Part shown: positions 37,101 to 46,516 of the stretch, in pieces
Position numbering within the stretch: position 1 is the stretch's first letter
Layout: each line of letters opens with the position of its first letter
Assembly (NCBI GenBank): GCA_014529385.2
Contig: CM043955.1
Location: 152,446,140 to 152,508,139, forward strand
Source of the DNA: Adiantum capillus-veneris
Taxonomy: Eukaryota > Streptophyta > Polypodiopsida > Polypodiales > Pteridaceae
Length of the DNA: 62,000 bases
Direction: 5' to 3'
The notes under the pieces: generated by a model
Databases searched by the model: none
Told to the model about the DNA's origin: nothing
The model's input: only the letters and a program-made list of their open reading frames with translations
Translations under genes and position numbers: made by a program

Positions 37101-38516
37101 AACACCTGTGCCCTGTGCAAATAATGCAGCTTTTACCTCAGGCATGTCTACATTCAGCGTAAACATTCTGCCCACACATTTGCCCTCTGTGATCAGCTTA
37201 CAGCCATTCTGGAAATCTTCTACATAACAGCCATTTGGATTGAAGCGAACCTGCAAACCTTGCTCAACCATTTGTCCAACAGAAACAAGATTCTTTGTAA
37301 TGTTTGGGACATGAAGTACATCTGCTAAGTACTTTGATTTCCCACTCTTCGTATTTAGAGGTATGTCCCCTACATGAGCAATGGGGTGAGCTGTGTCATC
37401 TCCTGTCTGCACATAGCCTGACACATCTGGTTTGCGCATATCTCTAAACCACTCTCCACGAGACGTCATGTGATTAGAGGCACCTGAATCCACATACCAA
37501 ACATCATCTTGGGTGGAATTCTCTGCAGTCATTGTATTCATTACATGCTGTATAACAAACATGCGCTCGTTTTTGCTGTCATCTGCATCTCTGCTAGTAG
37601 ATGCATAGTTGCCCTGTTCTCTCTTTTCACTTGCTTTTCCCTTTGGACAGTCACGTGACATGTGACCTCTTTCACCACAAGTCCAACATTCTCTGCTATG
37701 TGGAGTATGTTGCTGCTTGCTTGATCCTGCACCACGACCTCTTTGACTCCCCTTGCCTTGAGACTTGTTTCCCCTGCCACCTGTATTGTTTTGATTTGAT
37801 TGACCTTCCAGAAATTGGCCCCTGCAACCCCTTGGGCCTCGCCCACGACCTCTACCTCTACCTCTGTTGGAGTTAGAATAGAAGGCCTGTTCAGAATTAT
37901 TTCTGCCATGAGAAGAAGATGTGTCAAGGTTCTTCTCCTCCAGAATAAGCATAGAAATCAAATCTTGGAACACGGGGATGTCGTCTCTTGTATTCATGGA
38001 AGACCTGAAATGTACATACTCATCTCCTAGACCATCCAAGCATGCACGGACAATGTCATCGTCTTCCACTGAGACTTTAATAGATCCAAGAGCCTCAATG
38101 ATACTCTTGATCTTCAAGGCATAATCATTGATTGAGACGTTGTTCCTCTTAACCTGATTTAGCTCCGACTTTAGTTGAAGCTTCCTAGGCTTGGTGTTCA
38201 CCTCGAACACTCTGCCTAAGTTTCTCCATGCAATGGCGGGGGTTTCAGCATCCTGTAGATAGCCCATCATGCCATCTGTGATGCTCATAGAAAGCCAATA
38301 CATCCCTTTGCTCTGGTCTTGTTGCCAGTCCCTCAAAGCTTTCCTTTGTTCTGCTGTAGCATTTGCCTCGGGAATCTCTGGTTCCTTTTCATTGTCTCCT
38401 TCTACATAGTCCCAATAACCTTTTCCTTTTAGGAAATTTGTTATTCTGAACTTCCATGCAGGGTAGTTATTTTTCTCAAGCTTCTCAGTAACAATCTGAC
38501 TGAAACCGTCAGACAT
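34167..38516 (-). CDS. Ty1/copia gag-pol polyprotein, intact
   Basis: 1,449 residues in one frame. Gag of UBN2 type covers about residues 15-200 (NYPAWKFRITNFL, RKLQLKSELN), followed by an Arg/Gly-rich stretch (218-262). The CCHC zinc knuckle is CWTCGERGHMSRDC (277-290). Aspartic protease: YVDSGASNHM, Asp at 343. Integrase: the HHCC finger has H480, H485, C515 and C518, and the DDE core has Asp 545 (HTDVW), Asp 608 (RSDGGGEY) and Glu 644 (VAERKN). The extension follows with FGCIAYVH and KCILVGYS. Reverse transcriptase begins near residue 960 (AIGCKWVYKTK), and YVDDLIIVG with the catalytic Asp pair lies near 1,120. RNase H: YTDADWAGS near 1,290, STETEYRG, and KHIEVHYHYVRERV near 1,385, ending with QIADIFTKALG. 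Every catalytic residue looked for is present. It would make virus-like particles, cDNA and the integration complex. The ATG at 38,516 lies shortly after the primer-binding site and begins MSDGFSQIVTEKLEKNNYP, as in related elements. Confidence 0.96.
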   Translation of the reverse strand: MSDGFSQIVTEKLEKNNYPAWKFRITNFLKGKGYWDYVEGDNEKEPEIPEANATAEQRKALRDWQQDQSKGMYWLSMSITDGMMGYLQDAETPAIAWRNLGRVFEVNTKPRKLQLKSELNQVKRNNVSINDYALKIKSIIEALGSIKVSVEDDDIVRACLDGLGDEYVHFRSSMNTRDDIPVFQDLISMLILEEKNLDTSSSHGRNNSEQAFYSNSNRGRGRGRGRGPRGCRGQFLEGQSNQNNTGGRGNKSQGKGSQRGRGAGSSKQQHTPHSRECWTCGERGHMSRDCPKGKASEKREQGNYASTSRDADDSKNERMFVIQHVMNTMTAENSTQDDVWYVDSGASNHMTSRGEWFRDMRKPDVSGYVQTGDDTAHPIAHVGDIPLNTKSGKSKYLADVLHVPNITKNLVSVGQMVEQGLQVRFNPNGCYVEDFQNGCKLITEGKCVGRMFTLNVDMPEVKAALFAQGTGVVADVDIWHKRIGHVNEQRLRSMQSKQIVKGLPKFKVDGMHKVCAACQFEKQSKGSFPHERNVCKRPLEVVHTDVWVPTDTASIHGCRYYVSFIDDHTRKVWVYFMRNKSEVFGHFQDFKFMIKQETNMQIKTLRSDGGGEYFSNDFSDFLRMHGIRRQFTCRYTPQQNGVAERKNRHIAEVARALMNEKNMPHHFWAEAVNTVVYIMNRTPIAAVHDVTPEEKFTGTKPDLAHLKVFGCIAYVHVPYELRRKLDPKAEKCILVGYSLEQNGYRCYNPTTRELRVSRDVVFDEMSSWYSNAHGTIGADVKDDVVVQNVRPQSQVLSGPQESSSRGSVEKPWNFRLRTQVTPPTGTGNVSRKGKEKVDEPPLMADASSSFSRVDMDSDGSEQSLDEEFGIPAVRTPGVRKVQEDAKGQRSDPAPRRSNRVRNPVQKLTYDGYLAHHQAYMAKVIQDVEPTCFEDAVGNVHWDDAMNEEMAALEANDTWELVPLPSGKKAIGCKWVYKTKHKADGNIERHKARLVAKGYAQTYGIDYEETFAPVAKMTTVRAVIAVAASRGWIMHQMDVKNAFLNGELQEEMYMDQPPGYVDPGYPDYVCRLLKALYGLKQGSRAWYDRIAKYLVSIGFRRAHADHSLYVRESDVGIVVITIYVDDLIIVGDNAMEIDHVKGLLKQEFEMKDLGELRYFLGIEVIRTPEGVWLSQRQYALDMLSKYGMADCKPISIPLDMNAKLSAEKGDVVEDVKMYRKIVGSLIYLTITRPDLSYTVGLESKFMQLPRKPHLDGVRRTLRYVQGTLDYAFFYAADAPLALYGYTDADWAGSIVDRRSTSGFMFSFGSAAVTWSSKNQPTVALSSTETEYRGATVAACEVAWLRTLLEDLGVQVDQQIIIHCDNLSSMQLSRNPVFHARTKHIEVHYHYVRERVLASDIDLVYVSTEEQIADIFTKALGAEKLRRFRTMLGLCDMQSSRGSVEMSSSTP

Positions 38517-38769
38517 CTTGAAGCTCTAAGACAAAATAGCTGCAATCTGCAAAAACTTGCAAATCTGTTGAACCTGCTATCGTGGTACCTGTAACGCTTC
38601 CTACACTCAACGAGTGTCCACAATCAAGCGTACATACAACCACTGTACTTGTACAGTAAATCTCTGTGTACTGCACTTTGGAGACCTGTTCAGAAATTTG
38701 TGCGAACGAAGGATTGCGAACGAAGGGATTGTGATGCTCTTGCTCTCTTAGCCTCTCTTGCCTGCACCA

Positions 38770-38782
38770 GGCGCTGATACCA
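38770..38782 (-). other. primer-binding site (initiator tRNA-Met)
   Basis: On the - strand TGGTATCAGCGCC follows directly after the 5' LTR end (...CTTTACA). It matches the copia consensus TGGTATCAGAGCC with one difference. Confidence 0.9.
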
Positions 38783-39104
38783 TGTAAAGAATGAGGATGC
38801 AAGAGAGCTACACAAGACAAGCACAAAGCACACAGAGATGGAAAGCTTCTTCTTCTTCTTCACAGAAAAGAGAGTACAAAATGACTAAGTGCTAAAGCTG
38901 AAAAGTAGCACATATGTACATGCGGTCACTAAGTGTGAACTTGCTAGAAGCGTACTAGGCTAGCACTATAAGTGTAGTCCAGCTGTAGAGTCACTGGCAG
39001 AGATCCTCCGTGTCGGTCACCTAACGCGCTAGTGAGTAAATGCCGTAAGCGGCCAAGACCCGTAGTGGATGCCAGCTCAAGGTGTAGAGCTCGACATCTC
39101 AACA
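38783..39104 (-). repeat. 5' LTR of the young copia element
   Basis: 322 bp, the same length as the other LTR. On the - strand it must contain the promoter for the element; no single TATA box could be chosen with confidence. Confidence 0.95.
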
Positions 39105-39109
39105 ATGCT
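39105..39109. repeat. target-site duplication ATGCT (right)
   Basis: Matches 33,868-33,872 exactly. Confidence 0.9.
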
Positions 39110-39128
39110 TACTACCAATATCCTTTGT

Positions 39129-39826
39129 GGACCTTGCCTGAGCCAGAATAGGGTCTTGACCTAAGCATAGGATCTCAACCTTGGGTTGATTGGTGGGAAA
39201 TTTCCTTCTAGTGAATCTCCTTTGCTGGTATGCTAATGAAATGTTTCTTTTCCTACTACTGACATTGCTTTGCACTAAACTCATTGGCTACCAATATCTC
39301 GACCTAATACTATTCTTACCTTACTTAAAGCACAGTAACCATGTACATGTTGATATAGGGGTGATTTTAGTTTGAGGAAAACGTGCTTCCTTAAACTAAC
39401 TAATATAACTCAGCATAATGCATTCTTGGCTGATGCGGTATACATGCTGGATATATCTGGTACTGGCTTTTTGCTAGATTTGTATGGTTTTACATAAGCT
39501 CGACTTCAGGTATAAAACTCTTGGTCTTTTCATATACATGACATAGACACTGTATGTATCCTTGTTTGCTTCGTACTAGACAGGAAAGTTTTACTAGACT
39601 CCTTAGTCTAGATCTAAAGCTAACTTTACCTGGTTTACTAGACCAAAATTGGTGATGATACGTATATGGGGCTACTTTTTGGGTTGATTTAATAACCAGG
39701 TAGGGATTTTTCTGGTTCAACAGTAATAGACTAGCATAGGGCTTCGTGGCTGATGATGTATACATGCTGCATAGACTAGATTATTGACTCTTTGCTGGAT
39801 GGTTATGGTCTCTTAGTTGGACTCTT
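39129..39826. repeat. second unit of the 674 bp non-coding tandem repeat
   Basis: Partner of 33,218-33,872. It contains one extra internal phrase near 39,720-39,775 (GCTGATGATGTATACATGCTG), resembling a phrase already present near 39,430 (GCTGATGCGGTATACATGCTG). Immediately after the unit, CTTACTACCAATTTCTTG begins a third copy that then stops. Confidence 0.88.
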
Positions 39827-39839
39827 ACTACCAATTTCT

Positions 39840-40960
39840 TGTTTCCGAGTACTAAAACTCCTGGTGCTTTTAGGTTTTTGGATTTTCTTGACATAACATT
39901 ATGTCTGGGAACATAGACAGAAGCTAGACCAACTAAGGGCTTATAGGATTTCATAAACTAGTTTTTCTTTTAACTTTTTGACTCAGCATGTTACAATAGC
40001 ATGTGCAAATTACTTCAGGTATAATCATTGTAGTTGGACTCGATTTTTTGAAAAAGGTTGATGAAATCCAGCCATTCGAGGACGGAGGTTGCTCAAGATT
40101 ATGGCAAAACCTGTCAGGGTTTCGTATACAAAAATTTGTAAGAGAGTTTAATGCTAATAATGCAAAACATGATTTGTCTATTGTTATCAGGTTATACCAA
40201 GGTATAGGACGACTGGTCGGATGAGTACTACAGTTTATGTCATCAAGAGAGCACAGATCTCAAAAAAGCTTAAGGCAGCTAGGGCATAATATGTAGCCTC
40301 ATTTGTGGCAAAGAACATGGCATGGTCGAGGTAGAGAGCATATCTTAATTGAACCTGCAAGAATAAGGAGATAAATTATAAAGATGCTTAAATGAAAATT
40401 ATTGGCAATTTGTAGGCTGTTGAAGCTTTTTATGAAGTTGTAACTGACTACCAAAGTCTATTTAAGTTCATTTTTTAATGATAAGTTTATTTGCAAAGAA
40501 AAGTTGTACCTTCGTGACATGGAAAACAACTAGGATGCCCATACATCACCTGCATACAGAGACGATGCTAACAGAATGTTATATTGTTTTCTATGGGTGC
40601 ATGTGAGGGATACTCTCTTTGGTTCAGCTTTTTGGTTGCTTTATTGTTTGAAGGATTAGCTACTGGTTCGCAGTTTGTAAAGGAATCTCTACCCTTTGGA
40701 TGGTGACTTGTACCAACATGATGATATTCATTTATACAAAATCATGCTATCTAAAGTTTGTTTTGTATAATAAACCTTGTATTTATATGGGTACCTTGGT
40801 CTTTGAACAAATGTAAGTTCGTCTGTGGGACGTACATGTAGATAACTAAAACACACACATACTCATACAAAAAAAAGAAAAAAATCAAACCCCTTCTTGC
40901 CCTCACTCTCACTCACACATGCACCCACCCCTTGCCTCTCGCTCCTCCCCTTGCCTCACA

Positions 40961-40963
<3 letters not shown>
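39840..40963. other. non-coding region, no gene recognised
   Basis: A frame at 40,003-40,224 (GLDFLKKVDEIQPFEDGGCS, then FRIQKFVREFNANNAKHDLS) is not low-complexity but has no recognised family, and closes after 73 codons. An exon of an unknown gene is possible but unsupported. Confidence 0.4.
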
Positions 40964-41005
<42 letters not shown>

Positions 41006-41028
41006 CCCCCCCCCCCCCCCCCCCCCCC
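40964..41028. repeat. (TC)n followed by a C26 homopolymer
   Basis: (TC)n at 40,964-41,002 passes straight into a run of about 26 C. The next sequence returns to CACACA-containing unique DNA. Confidence 0.93.
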
Positions 41029-41464
41029 AATTACTTAGCTCTCACACACATGCACCTACACATTCCAAATTAGGAAACACAATGCTTTTAGAAAAATAGC
41101 CTTTAGTGTAATTGGAACTTAATCAAAATTTTGGTTAGATTCCAAGGTTACCTTGAAGAAAACTAAAAAAAATCTATAAAGTAGGGTAATGCTAGAAAAT
41201 ATTTTAGATTTTGACCTACATATGGGCAGGTGCAATGTATAGGAATGTCTATTTTTCTAAATGGCTAGGCTTTCTCTGTTGAGAGTGTAGCTGGTTGCAT
41301 ACCTTGTAAAGGGAAGAAAACAGATAAAATATTCAAGAAAATACCTCAAAACTATTGCAAATTTGGAAAATCTATACACTGTATAAAGGGGGAAGGGATT
41401 CAGGTTGCCACATTGCAGCCTATCCTTCATCCAATGAATCCCTCCCCCTTTTCTTCTCACTTTT

Positions 41465-41465
<1 letters not shown>
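41029..41465. other. non-coding stretch, dispersed repeat
   Basis: No gene. The part near 41,290-41,380 (AAAATATTCAAGAAAATA, CTATTGCAAATTTGG) resembles 9,000-9,065. Together with 41,590-41,620 it marks a dispersed family into which the next (GA)n array is set. Confidence 0.5.

Positions 41466-41561
<96 letters not shown>
41466..41561. repeat. (GA)48 microsatellite
   Basis: A pure AG/GA run of about 96 bp lying inside sequence that is continuous in the related copy near 9.0-9.1 kb. The array was therefore gained after the two copies separated. Confidence 0.96.
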
Positions 41562-41563
<2 letters not shown>

Positions 41564-41619
41564 GACTCCACCAAAGGCGATGCCTATGAGCTATTTCTAC
41601 TAGTATTTTTGTTTTCCAT

Positions 41620-41672
41620 CTTTACAAGTTTAGCCAACTCAAGGCTAAGTTTAGGCAAATGTACCATGAGGC

Positions 41673-41751
<79 letters not shown>
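41620..41751. repeat. left copy of the LINE target-site duplication, with (GA)n
   Basis: 56 bp (41,620-41,675: CTTTACAAGTTTAGCCAACT through GAGGCAAT) plus (GA)38 to 41,751. The same 56 bp occurs at 44,107-44,162 on the other side of the LINE, with one difference, and is again followed by (GA)n. This is best read as a long target-site duplication including the microsatellite. Confidence 0.88.
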
Positions 41752-41755
<4 letters not shown>

Positions 41756-44106
41756 ATTATCGTCCTCGGAGGTCAAATATGACCTATGGGACCAAAGTTA
41801 CATGTGATGTAGTATGTGTATGGCTGATGAGTGACTCTCGATGCTCCAAAATTGTAGTGATGAGAGTCGCAATGGAGAGCCCACACTTTGGCTGGGAGAG
41901 GAAAGTGTGTAGGTCTAAGTTATGGCTGAAAATGTGAGAGAAGCAAGTTCGGATGTGATCAAAAGCTGAGCACTCTAGTAGTGTGTGGTACTCAGACTCT
42001 CGAACTTGCAGTGAGCATAATGTGCACAATCGATTTGACTCTTCTCCATTGCCCCAACGCCCTATCTCGCATCGAAGGAAATGGGAGGTAAGCCGAATTG
42101 TTGCGATAGTGTGTATCGCGGACAAGGGAATAGGCTCAAGCATGTAAGTGTGAGTACGGTTTCCTCTCTCAGCGAAGAACATGGTTTTATAGTTGGGGGC
42201 AATATAGGTGGTGTAATGTATGAAGCGTGACCCATTGGATTTCTCCCAAGCCGTAATACATTGGCGTTGTAGAAAAGCTTCATTCACTTGAGAGTCAATT
42301 GAAGCATCATGTAGCAAGTGTAATGCATCCCATCTCCCAAACCACTTCTTTATGTCTTGCATCCATCCCGTGCTCAAGATCTTGCTTTTATGCGTCTTTT
42401 GAACTTTTTTGCTTGCTTCCCATGCAATTGTAGGAAGTCGATGTGAGGGGTTTTGACGCATCTTTATCATGTACTCCACAACCCTTTCCATGCCCATAAC
42501 CTCAATTGGAAGAGATCCCGACTCAAGAAGTAGGAGCATATATGGTGTTTGTGTCTTAACTTGGAGAAAGTTTGTAAGAAAACGCTTTTGGACATTCTCA
42601 AACTCTTTCCAAGTAGACTTTGAGATGCTCCTGCCCCACACTTCAACTCCATAAAGAAGAACCCGTGTCACAAATGCATCAAAAAGTTACTTCTTGAGAA
42701 CCCAACACTTGATGTTTCCCGCATTACACATGTTCTCAAATGCATAATATGCTCTCTTTCCCGCTTCCAAACGACGCATAGCACATTCATGCCACTTGTG
42801 ATTGGATGGAACCTCAAGGCCAAGGTACTTAAAGCTCTCAACAACTTCAAGTGTCTCGTTGTTGTACACAATGCATGGCTTCTCCTTATGGTTGGTTTTC
42901 ACAAGCATAACCTTTGTTTTGGATTCATTTACAATCAGCCCACTATGCAAGCAAAAGTTCTCAAGGACAACCATAAGCTTTTGTGCATCTTCTAAAGTGT
43001 GTGCTAGAAGCACTACATCATCCGCATACAACAAAAGCATGATTACCGCATTGCAAATAGTGACCTCTTCAATGCCTTCTTCTTGCATAAAGTCAAGTAC
43101 CATTGGTTCCAATTGATCAATGCATAGACCAAAGAGAGTTGGTGACAATGGACATCCTTGTTTAACCCCAATAGTGCTTATAAAAATTTCTGAAATTTCT
43201 CTTCCCATGCGCAATTGACAAATCACCTTCTCATAGATTCGAGAAACCGCAAGCATAAACTCACTTGGCACTTGGAGTTCTTCCATCCTTCTCCACAAAT
43301 TGTTACGTGGAATCATATCAAAGGCTTTCTTAAAGTCCACAAAACAACAATACAATCGCTTACCTTTCAACCGAATTTCCTCCATGAGAACACGAAGAGT
43401 GACAAGATGATCAATGGTGCTATGGCATCGACGAAAACCCGCTTGTCCCTTTGCACGCTTGTTATTCTCTTCAGCCCAATCACTCAATTTCATCTCCATT
43501 ATGCACCCAAACAACTTTGCCATAAGAGACCCAATCATTATAGTCCGGTAGTTGCTTACATTCTTTACATCCCCTCCTTTATGCAAAGGCTTAACCCAAT
43601 TAGTACTCCAATCATAAGGCATACTATGTTGAAGTGCAAGGTTGAACATATCACATATCCACTCATGGGTAAAATCTCCCATCCATTTGATCATCTCCGG
43701 CTTGATACCTTGAAGATCTCCCGCTTTGCGAGTGGCCAACTTTTCAAGCCCACCGCATACATCCTCAATAGTAAAAAAAGACGGCATATATGGGAGTGAA
43801 CTATAAAATGGAATTTTTTCAGTATTTTCTTGCTCATATAATTGCCTACAATGTGTGTACATATCCACTAGACTCAAGTTACCAAAATTCTCAACCCGCT
43901 TGCCTCTCAAGTTTCTCCACAATCTTCCACATGCATGTGCCTTTTCTTGGACTTGAAATTCTTGTTGCTTTACTTCCCATCTTCTTCTCTTCTTTTGAAT
44001 CAATGCCTTGTATGTATGCAAATGACTTTGATAGTTGTCTTTGTCCATAGTTGCATCAAGCTTTATCAAGGTCTTTCGAGCATCTTGACATTCTTTATCA
44101 AACCAC
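41752..44106 (-). mobile_element. 5'-truncated LINE inserted in a (TC)n tract
   Basis: On the - strand the element starts at TGGTTTGATAAAGAATGTC (44,106), inside ORF2 between endonuclease and RT. It ends with the family 3' signature (GGTCCCATAGGTCATATTTG, ACCTCCGAGGACG, ATAATAAAA), followed directly by (TC)38. There is no poly(A). Both sides carry the same 56 bp plus (GA)n. 5' truncation and a long direct duplication are normal products of target-primed reverse transcription. Confidence 0.9.
41784..44069 (-). pseudogene. LINE ORF2: reverse transcriptase and C-terminal finger, one in-frame stop
   Basis: One frame runs from 44,069 (continuing upstream to 44,106) to 41,784. It is interrupted only by a TAA at 42,687-42,689, between NIKCWVLKK and LFDAFVTRVLLYG. 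The RT motifs are in order: WVKPLHKGGD..NYRTIMIGSL, AKGQAGFRRCHSTIDHL, CCFVDFKKAFDMI, GVKQGCPLSPTLFGLCID, LLLYADDVVLLA (catalytic Asp pair near codon 347), and ESFKYLGLEV. The C-terminal part has the LYGVEVWGRS motif and a Cys-His finger (LCTLCSLQVRESEYHTLLEC). The protein copies LINE RNA at the nicked target. The endonuclease part is missing because of 5' truncation, so this copy cannot jump alone. Confidence 0.92.
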
Positions 44107-44184
44107 CTTTACAAGTTTAGCCAACTCAAAGCTAAGTTTAGGCAAATGTACCATGAGGCAATGAGAGAGAGAGAGAGAGAGAGA
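44107..44184. repeat. right copy of the LINE target-site duplication, with (GA)11
   Basis: 56 bp, nearly identical to 41,620-41,675, plus a short GA run (44,163-44,184), followed by unique sequence AATCAATCAAAAGG. The difference in array length from the left side (11 versus 38 units) reflects slippage or the contribution of a TC tail. Confidence 0.88.
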
Positions 44185-44779
44185 ATCAATCAAAAGGAAA
44201 TGGAAGGGATTTTCTACGATAAGACTTCACTTTTCGTTCCCATTTACGAGTATGGTAAAACCCCCAGTTTAACAACCTTTAAAAGAGTGCCAGACACTTT
44301 TTTCAAGTGTGCAATGTTTTGGCTTCTCTGTAGTGCAGAAAGTAGATGGGGTTAAGGCCGATGTGCAACAAAACTTTGGGAAGCTGTGCACCTTTGAAAG
44401 CATGTGAAATTTTTCTTTGTAAAGAAAATGGGTTCCAACAGCAAACCTGGTAGGGTCAATACTAAGGTCAAAAGCACCACATGAGATTGAACAGACGCCT
44501 TAACCAATGAAAAGGAGAGTTGTAGTCTGGTAACCATCCCACCATTCCCACTTGCTTGTTCTGGATTTGATGCAAATACTTGTTTTTAGTTATCTCTCAT
44601 CCGTCTCTCTTCATGGGGTCACTCCATTACTAGCCCCCGTACCCTAGGAGCAAAAAATGAAATTTCGCTCAAGGTGGATGAGCTCGCCCGCTTGGTCTTC
44701 CTTTGTTTCCCCTATTTTCTAATTGGAATGAAAAGTGAAGGCTTAGGGAAAGAATTTACTCTAATTTTGATTGATTCAT
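44185..44779. other. non-coding region, no gene recognised
   Basis: Unique sequence with short frames only. It is the original right flank of the target locus of the LINE at 41.75-44.1 kb. Confidence 0.5.
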
Positions 44780-44924
<145 letters not shown>

Positions 44925-45009
44925 ATGATCAACATAAACCTTTTTTTCAGCAGATTAGTGTGTTTTGGGCGAGGGGGGAGAGAGGCTGTGCGTCTGTGTG
45001 TGTGTGTGC

Positions 45010-45011
<2 letters not shown>

Positions 45012-45073
<62 letters not shown>
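45012..45073. repeat. (GA)31 at the LINE 3' end
   Basis: A GA run directly before AAATTTTATTATCGTCCTCG, which is the reverse complement of the LINE 3' signature. A short GT run (44,995-45,008) precedes it. Confidence 0.95.
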
Positions 45074-45076
<3 letters not shown>

Positions 45077-45837
45077 TTTATTATCGTCCTCGGAAGTCAA
45101 ATATGACATTTGGGACCAAAGATACATGTAATGTACTATATATAGGACTGATAAATGATTCTCGATGCTCCAAGATTGTGGTTAATATGAGGGTTGCAAT
45201 GGACAACCCACACTGTGGTTTGGACAAGAAAGTGTGAGGTCTAAGTCATGGTGAATGAAAATGTGAGGGAGGAAGCAAGTTTGGGTGTGAGCAGAAGCTG
45301 AGCACTCTAGTAGTGTGTGTTACTCAGACTCTAGAACTTGCAGTGATCGTAATGTGCAAAGCTGATTTGCCTCTTCTCCATTTCCCCAATGCACCGTCTC
45401 ACATCGAAGGCTCAGTGGGAGCTAAGCCAAATGGCTATGATAGTTCATATAATCGACAAGGGGATATGCTCAAGCATATAAGGGTGAGTACAGTTTCCTC
45501 TTTCCACGAAGATGATGGTTTTGTAGTTGGGGGCAATATAGATGGTGTAATGTACAAAGCATGACCCCTCGCTCTTTTTTCCAAGCCATACAACATTGGC
45601 TTTGTAGAAAAGCTTCATTCACTTGGGAGTCTATTTAAGCATCATGTAGCAAGTGTAATGTATCCCATCTCTCAAAACACTTCCCTATGTCTTGCATCCA
45701 TCCCATGCTCAAGATTTTGCTTTTATGTGTCTTTTCAACTTCTTTATCATGTACTCCACAACCCTTTCCATGCCCACAACCTCCATTGGAAGAGATCCCC
45801 ACTTGAAAAGTATTAACATATATGGTGTTTGTGTCTT

Positions 45838-45842
<5 letters not shown>
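45074..45842 (-). pseudogene. LINE 3' fragment between two (GA)n arrays
   Basis: The sequence parallels 41,752-42,560 over its whole length. Shared phrases on the + strand are ATTATCGTCCTCGGA, GATTCTCGATGCTCCAA, GAGCACTCTAGTAGTGTGTG, CATCATGTAGCAAGTGTAAT and ATATGGTGTTTGTGTCTTAA. It encodes parts of the ORF2 C-terminus with many frameshifts. Its 5' end stops at (GA)n (45,843) and its 3' end at (GA)n (45,073), so it was inserted inside such an array. Heavily decayed. Confidence 0.88.

Positions 45843-45881
<39 letters not shown>
45843..45881. repeat. (GA)19 at the 5' side of the LINE fragment
   Basis: A GA run abutting the truncated 5' end of the LINE fragment. Together with 45,012-45,073 it brackets the insertion, so the target duplication is the microsatellite itself. 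Confidence 0.93.
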
Positions 45882-45885
<4 letters not shown>

Positions 45886-46300
45886 GAGAGGGGTGGAGAG
45901 AGTGTGTGGGTGGATCAGAGGTAGAAGATAGAGAAAGCAAGTGTGTGCATGTGTGTATGTGTGAGTGAGGGGGTGGGGGGTGAGCTTGACTAGTTGGGAG
46001 GTCTTTTTTTCTTTTTATATTTCTAACTTTTTCTCAAATTATATAATTTGTGTACGCATGAGTGAATGTGTGTGCGTGCGCGCGTGCAACATGTTTGTGT
46101 ATGTTAGTGTGTGCATATGTGGTCAAACGCGCTCTATGGGAGACAATTTATTGGGGTACATGTGTCTGTGCCTTACCCAACCGCCCAAGCTATGGGCGCC
46201 CATCCATTGACACCTTATTCTTTGTCTATGCTTATTCTTGTGTACATATACAAAGAATAAGGGACAACTCATTAATTGAGCATGCGCGTGCGTGCGCGCG

Positions 46301-46333
<33 letters not shown>

Positions 46334-46337
46334 TTCA
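45882..46337. other. GT-rich non-coding DNA with an alternating purine-pyrimidine tract
   Basis: No gene. From 46,281 to 46,333 the sequence is strictly alternating pyrimidine-purine (CATGCGCGTGCGTGCGCGCG CACGCGCG, then CACACA...), ending in (CA)n. A similar but broken GT/CG stretch lies near 46,065-46,090. Confidence 0.7.
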
Positions 46338-46470
46338 ACTGGTATTAGAGCATTGGTGGCGGTTACAACGATCAGTGCGAGCGATGGCTTCCCGGCGAGA
46401 CGCAAGTGATGAAACTTGGCTATGGCAACTTGAACTTAGTGACAGTGGATCCGGAGCTTGATCGGTGGCA
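46338..46470 (+). other. copia-like primer-binding site and gag start relic
   Basis: CTGGTATTAGAGCATTGG near 46,340 resembles the tRNA-Met primer-binding site of copia elements (compare 18,606). It is followed by an ATG (46,383) with MASRRDASDETWLWQLELSD before frame loss. No LTR partner or further copia domain is seen, so this is only a suggestive relic. Confidence 0.35.
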
Positions 46471-46516
46471 TATTTGGCAAGGCAGAGTCGTATTAGAGTG
46501 GTCTATGCTTCCAAAA

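Larger units (their letters stand above)
33873..39104 (-). mobile_element. complete, young Ty1/copia retrotransposon
   Basis: 5,232 bp in reverse orientation. It has 322 bp LTRs at both ends (33,873-34,194 and 38,783-39,104) that differ at about nine positions by eye, i.e. roughly 97% identical. It also has a perfect ATGCT target duplication, a tRNA-Met primer-binding site next to the 5' LTR, a purine-rich tract (CTCGAGGGGGAG on the - strand) next to the 3' LTR, and one uninterrupted gag-pol frame of 1,449 codons. All parts needed for autonomous transposition are visible. The low LTR divergence implies a geologically recent insertion. Confidence 0.96.

Noticed and set aside
34122-38124. Many + strand ORFs between 34.1 and 38.1 kb
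   Set aside because: They are antisense shadows of the intact copia gag-pol frame on the - strand and carry no domain of their own.
40003-40224. Possible host exon (VDEIQPFEDGGCSRLWQNLS)
   Set aside because: No family resemblance, no matching exons nearby and no clear splice signals. Kept only as a note in the region entry.
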